Shown: positions 1 through 7,232 of the stretch, in pieces | How positions within the stretch are numbered: position 1 is the stretch's first letter | How the letters are laid out: each line of letters starts with the position of its first letter | Origin: an uncultured Clostridia bacterium | GTDB lineage: Bacteria; Bacillota; Clostridia; TANB77; CAG-508 | DNA length: 23,948 nucleotides | NCBI GenBank assembly: GCA_934167685.1 | Contig: CAKPLQ010000021.1 | Location: 1-23,948 of the forward strand | Direction: 5' to 3' | Made by a program: the position numbers and the translations under genes | The notes under the pieces: generated by a model | Seen by the model: the letters and a program-made list of their open reading frames with translations, nothing else | Told to the model about the DNA's origin: nothing | Databases searched by the model: none

Positions 1-11
1 GAGGCAAAAAA

Positions 12-959
12 GTGACAGGTAGTATTGAAAAGCGAGGAAAAAACAGTTACAGGCTAGTAGTATTCAAAGGATACGACTTAGACGGCAAACCAATAAGGCA
101 TCAAAAAACAATACACTGCAATAAAAAATCAGAAGCACAAATAGAACTTGCAAAATTTCTAACAGAAGTAGAAAGTGGACTAATAGTAGACGGAAACATC
201 CCAACATTTGCACAATATGTGGAAATATGGACAAAGGATTATGCATTAAAAGAACTAGCACCATCAACTTATTATAGATACAAACGTATGTTAGAAACAA
301 GAATCACTCCATATTTTGGACATTATAAGCTAAATAAAATCAAACCAACAGACATTATGAGATTTTATGATTTACTTGAAGAAGATACTCAAATTATTAG
401 AAGAAAAAACAACAATGGAAAGAAAACAAGAAAGCCATTATCTCAAAAGACAATATTAGAACATCATCGTTTGCTATCAGCAATGCTTCATAAAGCAGTA
501 TATTGGCAACTTATTGTAAGCAATCCTGCTGAACGTGTTCAACCACCAAAAACATCTAAACCGTTAAGACGTCATTATGATGAAGATCAAACTAAAATTC
601 TTGTTGATAATTTGCAAAAGTTAAAAGGCAATCAAATTAAATATCGTACTGCAATTTTACTTGATATTTTTACTGGTGCAAGGCTTGGTGAACTTGTTGG
701 ACTTGAATGGAGTGATATTGATTTTAAAAATGGTATTATCAATATTAATAAATCTAGTCAATATCTTTCTGAAAAAGGAGTTTTTACTAAGGCACCTAAA
801 ACAGAAAGTTCAATAAGAGATGTTGCAACAGTATCTACTAGGCTTGGTCATGCACAAATTACTACTACATACAATTTCTATGTTCACCCACTAAAATCTC
901 ATGATAGGACTGCTGGAAATGTATTAGAGAATTTGTTAATTTCAAGCAAAGCAAATTAG
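12..959 (+). pseudogene. Tn916-type tyrosine recombinase (integrase), internally deleted
   Basis: Tyrosine recombinases of this type excise and insert integrative elements or prophages. The N-terminus (about residues 2-55) resembles the AP2-like arm-binding domain of Tn916 integrases, and residues about 64-125 resemble the SAM-like core-binding domain. In the catalytic domain I see Arg I in GARLGELVGLEW (R224), the beta-hairpin Lys in TKAPKTESSIR (K260), the late His in LGHAQITTT (H280) and the nucleophile region YNFYVHP (Y290). The HxLR box normally lying between the hairpin and LGHA is absent: RDV at 269-271 runs straight into ATVSTRLGHA. At 315 aa it is about 80-90 residues shorter than usual relatives, so an in-frame internal deletion is the simplest reading and the enzyme is probably inactive. 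The start is GTG with GAGG at 1-5 as ribosome binding site. The 5' half prefers A/C-ending codons and the 3' half T-ending ones. Family certain; inactivity inferred. Confidence 0.85.
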
Positions 960-1341
960 AAATTCAATATTATCTAAAAATCTTTTTTGTAACTCTCATA
1001 TTTATATTTTTTTGATTTACTTTGTTGCAAAAATGACTTTAAGAATTTTTATGAAATGAGATTTTCTTAGAGGTTCTATGTCAATTGGGAAGTTGATTCC
1101 CAATTTCTCCCCCAATTTGACATAATAGTGCTATTTTAAAGCATTATAGCAACCAATTTGAAGACAACAAAAAATCGCCACAACAGTTCAAGCTGTAACG
1201 ATTAAATCAAAATTGTAAAGCAAAATTATTTCAAACTCGCCTTAGAGTTATGAGCTATACTTGAAACGTTTATGCAATTTATTAAAATACGCTTTCAAAT
1301 TCTAATGGTAGCATATCTTCATATTCACAATATCCCTATAT
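960..1341. other. Gene-free stretch with inverted repeats
   Basis: No convincing gene is seen here. The stretch lies between the converging 3' ends of the integrase remnant and the unknown minus-strand gene. It holds a nested inverted repeat at 1077-1124 and a second small hairpin at 1129-1151 (TGCTAT/ATAGCA). On the minus strand, 1282-1335 is an open 17-codon tail in the same frame as the gene ending at 1342, beyond its TAA and TAG stops. The position next to an integrase is where an element end or attachment site might lie, but no att core can be recognised without the other end. Confidence 0.5.
1077..1124. repeat. Nested inverted repeat with two alternative pairings
   Basis: The left arm TATGTCAATTGGG (1077-1089) is complementary, with one extra T, to CCCAATTTGACATA (1111-1124). 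The inner part AATTGGGAA (1083-1091) also forms a perfect 9-bp stem with TTCCCAATT (1097-1105) around a 5-nt loop. The two pairings exclude each other. It could be a terminator or attenuator-like structure downstream of the integrase, or part of an element end. There is no T-run directly after either stem. Confidence 0.6.
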
Positions 1342-2493
1342 TTAGTTCTCCCCCTCCACTAAATACAAATTATCTTTATCAAATAATATATCTATTGGTT
1401 CATTATAAATCACATTCACCTTATTCAAAGATTCAACAAAAGGATTTGTTCCTTTTATTGAATTTCCAATTAATTTTTGAATATTTTTAGTATTTCTCTT
1501 TTCATTTATCTTTTTTAATTTATTTCCTGAATCAATAAGAAATTCATCAACTTGACCTCTAGAAACAAGAGGTATTTTAGCTATCAACTTTCCTGTTCCT
1601 TTACTTACATTTGCGAATCCTTTAGTTAATACAGTTTGAATTGATTTTTCCGAGTTACTTTCTATGTCATTATAACATTTAGTATATAATTCTTTATAAT
1701 TAAATTCATATTCTGTAATCTTATCTCTTACTCCAATAATATAATTCTTGTTGAAATTCTCCAATAACATTACTTCGAGGAATGATGAAAAAGAATATAA
1801 ATACAAAGCCAATTGATATTCCTTAAAATCATCGCCTAATTTTCTTATTTTAGAATTAATCTCTTGGTCACTATGTATTAATTCTTTTTTACACATAATA
1901 GTTTGAATTAAGTCTCTATACAATAAAATACTTTGTTCAGAATTTCTTTTTATATCTTGCACTAATATGTGTTTATTTGTTTTATATTTTTCATTGTTGC
2001 AATTAAATTTATAATTATTTAATACATCTATTAGCGTATTTAGATTTCCTCTTATTTGAGCCTTTTCCTTTACTTTTGTAAAGTCTAACATTTCTTGTTG
2101 TATACTTCTAATTTCATCTAGTTTATTTTCAATAGTCATTAATGTCATAGACATAAATAACATTGTTGGATTACATGCTAAAGGTTTCATTCTAGCTTGT
2201 CCTCCTCCAACACCACCATCTTTAGCTTTCAAGGCCCCTATATATTCTCCTCCAGATTTAAACATTTCCATACCATCAGTATTTACTATATAAATTCCGC
2301 TTCCTCCAGTCTTTCCAGTTAGATTCTGTATTGCAGATATCACCGGCTCCGAAGCTACCCCTAATGCGGCTAAGTTTTTTATTGGATATTTTTCGTGTTT
2401 CATTTCCTTTAAAGATATTTCTGTTATTGTTGGCAAAAATTGCGCTTCCATTATTTCATTTGCCATATTTTTTCTTAATTCTTTTTCATCCAT
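1342..2493 (-). CDS. Conserved-looking protein of unknown function
   Basis: I do not recognise a named family with certainty. The 383-residue product has no signal peptide. It begins with a charged segment, then a small-residue-rich stretch at about residues 40-110 with the glycine-rich motifs TGGSGIYIVNTDGMEMF and KDGGVGGGQARMKPLAC. After these come a Met-rich hydrophobic segment (NPTMLFMSMTLMTIENKLDEI) and a mainly helical, Lys/Glu-rich remainder. The Gly-rich block followed by a predicted coiled coil (ENKLDEIRSIQQEMLDF) suggests a scaffold or multimer-forming protein, but no catalytic motif is visible. The start ATG has TAGGAGAGAG upstream. No clear promoter is seen in the 119 bp separating it from the methyltransferase gene, so it is probably co-transcribed with that gene. 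Its position beside a DNA methyltransferase and a possible nuclease makes a defence role possible; this is inference only. Confidence 0.8.
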   Translation of the reverse strand: MDEKELRKNMANEIMEAQFLPTITEISLKEMKHEKYPIKNLAALGVASEPVISAIQNLTGKTGGSGIYIVNTDGMEMFKSGGEYIGALKAKDGGVGGGQARMKPLACNPTMLFMSMTLMTIENKLDEIRSIQQEMLDFTKVKEKAQIRGNLNTLIDVLNNYKFNCNNEKYKTNKHILVQDIKRNSEQSILLYRDLIQTIMCKKELIHSDQEINSKIRKLGDDFKEYQLALYLYSFSSFLEVMLLENFNKNYIIGVRDKITEYEFNYKELYTKCYNDIESNSEKSIQTVLTKGFANVSKGTGKLIAKIPLVSRGQVDEFLIDSGNKLKKINEKRNTKNIQKLIGNSIKGTNPFVESLNKVNVIYNEPIDILFDKDNLYLVEGEN

Positions 2494-2537
2494 TTCAATT
2501 CTCTCTCCTAATTTACATTAACCTTATTCCTTTTATT

Positions 2538-2632
2538 CTTTTTTCTATTCGCCCTAATAAATCTAACGCCCTACTTTTCTATCCTTCCCTACAAATCTGG
2601 CGTGCAACTTTCTATCCTTCTCCATAAATCTG
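2538..2632 (-). repeat. Imperfect tandem repeat over the methyltransferase 3' end
   Basis: Read on the minus strand there are three degenerate copies of a 33/34-bp unit with core AGATTTATGGAGAAGGATAG: 2600-2632, 2566-2599 and about 2538-2565. The first copy contains the last codons and TAG stop of the methyltransferase gene (Q-I-Y-G-E-G-stop). The other two lie beyond the stop and decay progressively. It looks like an old tandem duplication of the gene's 3' end. Confidence 0.65.
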
Positions 2633-5026
2633 ACGGACCACTTTATCAAGAGCCTCAAAATCTTTATTAGCAAAATCTTGGGCAACTTGTTGATGAGCAA
2701 GATTATCTGGGTCATAATCATCAATTTTAAGTTTGTCCAAAACGTGAGTTGAAACACTAGTTTCTGTCATAAAGCTCTCCACCGTTTCTTTAACAATTTT
2801 AGAATTCAATATTCCTGCCAAATAATTTGCCTCATCTTGATTATCTAAAGCAACATACATAATTTTCTCACTAGGAAGGACCAATCTGTTTTGTAGCATC
2901 TCATTGTTCGAATCATCAATTATAAACACCTTAAACTTTTTACTTATGTATTTCCAAGCCACCTTATATTGTTTAAAAGTATACTCTCCAACTCTCTGAA
3001 TAGCATAAAAAGCATCCTCTTGGTTAGATTTTTCCCAAGATGCAAAACCTTTTCTTTCATCTAAAATATCTTTAAACTGTGTCAAATAATTTAATGTTAA
3101 TGGATATTTATTTTTCATAATTTCTAAATCTATAGCTTGCATTTTTGTAAATTTTGTATGTGGACAAATTATAGCAATACTGTCTTGTCCTTCAGTCTCC
3201 TCTTTTCCTAATTCAGCACCTCTGCAAAGTTCATAAACTAGTCCACTTTCAATTTCGCACTGAACTTTGGGAGCTTTTCTTTTTGCCCTTTCTACAACAT
3301 TTTCAACCACTAAATTGCCATTATTTAATTGTCTTAACGGCCTTATCCAGTAGACTGCATTAGCGCCACCCGTAAACACTCCAGTTCTTGCTTTATAATT
3401 ATTTGTTCCTAAAACTAATTGTGCTTCTTTTAATTTTTCTTTTGTTGTATTTAACCACATCGAGTTATTTTCATTAGTTGTAGGGATTGCAACTTCATTC
3501 GTTTTTATAATTTTTCCATTCAGTAAACTACATGTTGAAAAAGAAACAGGATATGTAGTTTCTTCTCCTTTTTGCATATATGCAACACAACCTCTATTAC
3601 TTGCTCCTGGAAAAACATTTACTTTTGAAAAATCATCTACATGAATAACTTTAATAGGTTCTCCACTGCTCCCTAATTTAAAATTTCTAAATCCAATTCC
3701 ATTTTGTTTCGATTTAAATGACCCCATTCTTATAACAAAACATATCACACCATGATTTTTTAATAATTTGTCTATTACAATATATGTAACCAATAAAGAT
3801 ATGTCCTCTTTGGAAAAGGCTAGATTTTTTCCATTTTGTTCAAATAATCCGTATTCTACCCATACTTTTTTTGTTAATTCTTTTGAAATTTCAGGCAAAT
3901 ACTCCCAGTTAATCCATGGTGGATTTCCAACTACAAAATCGATATTATTAATATATATAGCTTCTATTCTTTCTTTTAATAAATTGATATATATTTTTTT
4001 GCTTATTTCATCATATTTGCTTAGTTGTTCATGCAACTCTGTTTTTTTACCTGCTATTGAACTTTCTAAATATTTTAACATTTTTTGTTTGTCCGAGCTT
4101 ATATTTTCAGGAAATGAAAATTTTTTGCCAAAAACATAAATTCCTTCACCTATTAAATCCGGATACATCAATATATCATTTTGATATATTTTTATTGGGG
4201 TATTTATTCCTCTATTATAAATAATTACTATTTTGGCCGTTAATACTGCAATTAGATTAATATCAAAACCATATATATTTTCTGTTGATATTTCTTTATT
4301 TCTTTTCAATAAGCATTCTAAAAATACTCCAGAACCACATGTAGGATCCATAAAACTGGTTTTATTATTTATCTTATGATATTTGTTCATATTTTCGTAT
4401 ATGTCATCTGCTAACCAAAATGGCGTATAATACTCTCCTAACGAATGTCTTATCTCCTTCGGAAATAAGTATTCATACATTTTTTTAAATTCCTCTGCTA
4501 CACTATAATCTATATTTTCATCATCATTGTATTCTAAAATTTTATTATTAAATTCATTTATTAACTCCCCAATTTCATTCCAATAGCTAGTTATTATAAA
4601 GAACCAATCCATGTTCCATATTTTATGCCCTAAATGTTTTTCAATAATTTCTCCATTCATTAATTCAATAAATTCTTTTTCTTCTATCTTAGCTTTTCCA
4701 TTCGCGAAAAAAGAGTTAAATACTATTAATTTTAATAACATTGTATATGTTGCTTGTAGACTGAAAATAAATTTATATATATCATTATTTTTTATTTCTA
4801 CTTCATATAACTTGTTAATTGTTTCTACGCATTTTTTAGTATTCGCCGTATTATCCTCTTTGCTTAAGTCTCCGTAGCAGTACATAAATGAATCAATCCA
4901 ATTTTTATATACTTCGTTTTCCTCGTCTAATCTCACATTTATATTAGATACTATTTCAAAAAATAATTTTTGAATAGTTGAATTCTTTTTATTTATATAA
5001 TTTGTAATCTTTTTTATATTTATCAT
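2612..5026 (-). CDS. Adenine-N6 DNA methyltransferase, Eco57I/TaqI-like (restriction-modification)
   Basis: This 804-residue protein should transfer a methyl group from S-adenosylmethionine to N6 of adenine in a specific DNA site. The N-terminal third is helical. At about residue 195 comes HSLGEYYTPFWLAD, the usual lead-in of this family, followed by SAM-binding motif I, DPTCGSGVFLECLL (about 225-240), and catalytic motif IV, VVGNPPWINW (about 363-372). The remaining C-terminal half, including YKARTGVFTGGANAVYWIR, fits a target-recognition region. No nuclease motif is obvious in the protein itself, so cleavage, if any, would come from a separate polypeptide. The candidate is the divergent gene at 5121. 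The start has GGGAGGA seven bases upstream. The promoter at 5049-5079 overlaps the promoter of the divergent gene. A tandem repeat covers its 3' end. Methyltransferase call firm; target sequence unknown. Confidence 0.92.
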   Translation of the reverse strand: MINIKKITNYINKKNSTIQKLFFEIVSNINVRLDEENEVYKNWIDSFMYCYGDLSKEDNTANTKKCVETINKLYEVEIKNNDIYKFIFSLQATYTMLLKLIVFNSFFANGKAKIEEKEFIELMNGEIIEKHLGHKIWNMDWFFIITSYWNEIGELINEFNNKILEYNDDENIDYSVAEEFKKMYEYLFPKEIRHSLGEYYTPFWLADDIYENMNKYHKINNKTSFMDPTCGSGVFLECLLKRNKEISTENIYGFDINLIAVLTAKIVIIYNRGINTPIKIYQNDILMYPDLIGEGIYVFGKKFSFPENISSDKQKMLKYLESSIAGKKTELHEQLSKYDEISKKIYINLLKERIEAIYINNIDFVVGNPPWINWEYLPEISKELTKKVWVEYGLFEQNGKNLAFSKEDISLLVTYIVIDKLLKNHGVICFVIRMGSFKSKQNGIGFRNFKLGSSGEPIKVIHVDDFSKVNVFPGASNRGCVAYMQKGEETTYPVSFSTCSLLNGKIIKTNEVAIPTTNENNSMWLNTTKEKLKEAQLVLGTNNYKARTGVFTGGANAVYWIRPLRQLNNGNLVVENVVERAKRKAPKVQCEIESGLVYELCRGAELGKEETEGQDSIAIICPHTKFTKMQAIDLEIMKNKYPLTLNYLTQFKDILDERKGFASWEKSNQEDAFYAIQRVGEYTFKQYKVAWKYISKKFKVFIIDDSNNEMLQNRLVLPSEKIMYVALDNQDEANYLAGILNSKIVKETVESFMTETSVSTHVLDKLKIDDYDPDNLAHQQVAQDFANKDFEALDKVVRQIYGEG

Positions 5027-5048
5027 TTTTTCCTCCCTGTTCTTTGTG

Positions 5049-5079
5049 ATTATATCATACTTTTTATTTTTTTGTACAA
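5049..5079 (-). promoter_or_regulatory. Sigma-A promoter of the methyltransferase gene
   Basis: On the minus strand TTGTAC (5074-5079) and TATAAT (5049-5054) are separated by 19 bp. Its -35 box is one half of the palindrome TTGTACAA (5072-5079), which also supplies the -35 box of the plus-strand promoter. The predicted leader is only about 16 nt. Confidence 0.65.
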
Positions 5080-5101
5080 TTTTTGCTATTTATGTTATAA
5101 T
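5072..5101 (+). promoter_or_regulatory. Sigma-A promoter of the candidate endonuclease gene
   Basis: TTGTAC (5072-5077) and TATAAT (5096-5101) are 18 bp apart. Transcription would start near 5108, which leaves a leader of about a dozen bases with the ribosome binding site almost at the 5' end. The -35 box overlaps that of the divergent methyltransferase promoter. Confidence 0.65.
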
Positions 5102-5120
5102 AACTGGCGGAGGGATTTTA

Positions 5121-6377
5121 ATGAAAAAAATCGAAGAATTTTGGTATTGTGTCTCAAATCAAGAACAATTACCTATTTATAAATTTGAAGAAATCAATTC
5201 TAATCAAACCTGCACTATGTTAATAGATTTTATTAATGAATATCACAAACAATCTAGTACACAAAAGAATATAAATAGCCAACAAATTATTTCTGATATC
5301 CTTCTTGAAAAACCCGTATATTTAAATGACATACGAAAATTGATTGGCATTTCTGATAAAAGATTATATTTGGAACTAAGTTATATTTTTAATAGATATA
5401 CCACTCCATCTGGGAAAAATATTTTTAATGAAAAACGAACTTCATTAAAAAAACATACTGTAACTTTCTTTATAAATGCATTAAAACACAATAAATATAA
5501 ATCCGAAATTGCTAACATTATTTCTAGATATTTTATTGATAAAGATTTACTAGATATATTAAATATATTTTCACAATTCAATGAAGAAGATGTTACTAAA
5601 TTATTTAAATTTCTAATAGTTCCAAAGGAATTACAACAAAAAGAAGCAAAGTATAGAGGGCACGGTGCAGAATTGGAAGTCGCTAAAATTTTTAGTGCTT
5701 GCAACCAAATTGTATATCCTCCTCAAAAGTCTGTAAATCCTATGGAATCTAGAGACCCTAATGTTGATTTAAGCACAATGACTATTATTGATAGAGATAG
5801 TTCTGATAATAATATACATAGTTTTGATATAATTATTCTTGACGAAAATAATAATATTAGAATTTTAGTACAATCTTTAATACATTCATCAGACCCTGGA
5901 CAATATGGCGTAAATAAGTCAAGCGAGACAGTCACTATTAAAAATTTAATTGACAAATATAATCTTTCACATCCTACTAAACCTCATGTATATTTGTTAG
6001 GCTCTGTAGATGGTGTTGGATTTATAGAAAATCCTAATGGCACAATTGCTAAAATGTTAGACTGTTTCGATTATTTTATTCAGATAAATACAACTTTTAA
6101 AATAGGATTAATTCTTTATCAATTAGGATTAATGCCAAATTTGAAAGGCGTTTACTTAGATAATTCGTTTTTTGATAATGAAATGATGATGCATTTTACT
6201 TCATTAATTCAAATTTGCGGTTTAAAAGTAATTGATAAAGCTGAACTTCATAATTATACATGTATTTCTGCTGGCAAAGGAATATTATGCGTAGAACAAA
6301 AGCGGACATTAATAGCATTAACCCTTATTATAACAGTAAGTAGACAACTTTTAATAGTTGTCTTTTTTATACTGTAA
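5121..6377 (+). CDS. Candidate type II restriction endonuclease
   Basis: The 418-residue product is not firmly recognised. The start ATG at 5121 is chosen because GGCGGAGGG lies directly upstream; the frame is open from 5046, but that extension runs through the promoter. The first 170 residues are helical. Residues about 178-265 look like a nuclease core: YRGHGAELEVAKIF (E184/E186), then SFDIIILDENN (D236) and a strand RILVQS (Q251), followed by IHSSDPGQYGVNKSSETV. Acidic residue, hairpin and a polar pair on the next strand recall a PD-(D/E)XK fold in which the usual ExK is replaced by QxL, so the match is partial. Divergence from a DNA methyltransferase under a shared -35 box supports a restriction role. 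The last 11 codons run through a terminator hairpin and the stop overlaps comEA's 3' end by 11 bp, which suggests the original stop may have been lost. Function inferred mainly from context. Confidence 0.6.
   Translation: MKKIEEFWYCVSNQEQLPIYKFEEINSNQTCTMLIDFINEYHKQSSTQKNINSQQIISDILLEKPVYLNDIRKLIGISDKRLYLELSYIFNRYTTPSGKNIFNEKRTSLKKHTVTFFINALKHNKYKSEIANIISRYFIDKDLLDILNIFSQFNEEDVTKLFKFLIVPKELQQKEAKYRGHGAELEVAKIFSACNQIVYPPQKSVNPMESRDPNVDLSTMTIIDRDSSDNNIHSFDIIILDENNNIRILVQSLIHSSDPGQYGVNKSSETVTIKNLIDKYNLSHPTKPHVYLLGSVDGVGFIENPNGTIAKMLDCFDYFIQINTTFKIGLILYQLGLMPNLKGVYLDNSFFDNEMMMHFTSLIQICGLKVIDKAELHNYTCISAGKGILCVEQKRTLIALTLIITVSRQLLIVVFFIL
6342..6370 (+). terminator. Rho-independent terminator inside the 3' end of the candidate endonuclease gene
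   Basis: AGACAACT and AGTTGTCT form an 8-bp stem with a 6-nt loop (TTTAAT), followed by a T-run. It lies before the stop codon at 6375-6377, so the reading frame crosses its own terminator. Confidence 0.75.
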
Positions 6378-7143
6378 TATATTTTTTTAATGCCTCAAAT
6401 TTATTCTCCCCTATTCCATTAACATTTTTCAAGTCCTCAATATTAGAGAATTTTCCATTTTCCTTTCTATAATTTATTATTTTTAAAGCTGTTGATGGCC
6501 CTATTCCTGGCAATGTTTCTAATTCGGTCTGAGTTGCAGTATTAATATTAACAATATTTGAACTTCTTTCCTTCTTTGTTGTTGTCCCCTTATCTTCCTC
6601 TTTTAAAGTATTTTCATCATCAGCCCCATCACCCGAATCTTTAGTTATATATTCAAATTTTGTATCTTTTTTTAATTCTTCATTACTTGGAATGTTGACT
6701 TTCATTCCATCTTCTAAAACATATACCAAATTAATCTTGGTTGTATTAGCTTTTGCAGTCGTTCCACCTGCTGCATTTATTGCATCTGAAATTCTACTTC
6801 CTTTATCTAAAATTACTACTCCAGGAATATTTACTTGACCTGTTACATACACATAAATTTTCTCTTTTTCTTCATCAACTGTTTCTGAATTGCTTTTTGC
6901 AACATCCTCTTCAAAAAAGTCTGCCTCTGTCTCTGCATCTTCTTCCTCTTTTATATCTCCATTATCTTCTGTAACTGCATTATTTTTTTCTTTTGAACTC
7001 TCGTTTTCTGCTGAAATATTTTCTTCTGTAATAATCTCTTCATTATAATTTCGAACCGCTTTATTAGTAATTATAAATAACCCACTTAAAAGAATTATAA
7101 TAATTGCAATACATATTTTTTTATTTTTTAAAAATTTTTTCAT
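6367..7143 (-). CDS. comEA: ComEA-family competence DNA-binding protein
   Basis: ComEA is the membrane-anchored receptor that binds double-stranded DNA on the cell surface during natural transformation. This 258-residue protein has a short basic N-terminus and one membrane segment (ICIAIIIILLSGLFII). A long acidic Glu/Asp-rich linker follows, then an SLBB-like domain (IYVYVTGQVNIPGVVIL ... INAAGGTT) and a C-terminal helix-hairpin-helix pair (VNINTATQTELETLPGIG and VNGIGENKFEALKKYI). I start at 7143, where AAGGTGAG precedes MKKFLKNKK; an upstream in-frame ATG at 7221 lacks a ribosome binding site. No comEC or other competence gene is in the window. It is divergent from the carboxypeptidase gene. 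Confidence 0.9.
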   Translation of the reverse strand: MKKFLKNKKICIAIIIILLSGLFIITNKAVRNYNEEIITEENISAENESSKEKNNAVTEDNGDIKEEEDAETEADFFEEDVAKSNSETVDEEKEKIYVYVTGQVNIPGVVILDKGSRISDAINAAGGTTAKANTTKINLVYVLEDGMKVNIPSNEELKKDTKFEYITKDSGDGADDENTLKEEDKGTTTKKERSSNIVNINTATQTELETLPGIGPSTALKIINYRKENGKFSNIEDLKNVNGIGENKFEALKKYITV

Positions 7144-7171
7144 AAAACTCACCTTTCTTAAAATAATTTTC

Positions 7172-7200
7172 TTGAAATTTATGCTAAAATAAGATATTAT
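7172..7200 (+). promoter_or_regulatory. Sigma-A promoter of the D-Ala-D-Ala carboxypeptidase gene
   Basis: TTGAAA (7172-7177) and TATTAT (7195-7200) are 17 bp apart, 33 bp before the start codon. AAGGAG at 7220-7225 is the ribosome binding site. Confidence 0.65.
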
Positions 7201-7232
7201 ATTGGTACACGAATTTAGCAAGGAGATAACAA

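Noticed and set aside
1282..1335. In-frame open tail GYCEYEDMLPLEFESVF on the minus strand after the unknown gene
   Set aside because: It follows two stop codons and has no start or binding site. It looks protein-like and may be a relic, but 17 codons are too few to support a gene.
2538..2632. Direct repeats as a CRISPR array
   Set aside because: The copies are adjacent with no spacers, degenerate and overlap a gene end.
2563..2757. A 64-codon minus-strand frame with RFMEKDRKLHARFVGKDRK repeats
   Set aside because: It lies in another frame over the methyltransferase 3' end and simply translates the tandem DNA repeat; no ribosome binding site.
5046..5120. Upstream extension of the candidate endonuclease to an ATG at 5046
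   Set aside because: It would run through the promoter and has no ribosome binding site; the ATG at 5121 has a strong one.
7144..7221. ATG at 7221 as the comEA start
   Set aside because: It would add residues through the shared promoter region and lacks a binding site; AAGGTGAG marks the ATG at 7143.
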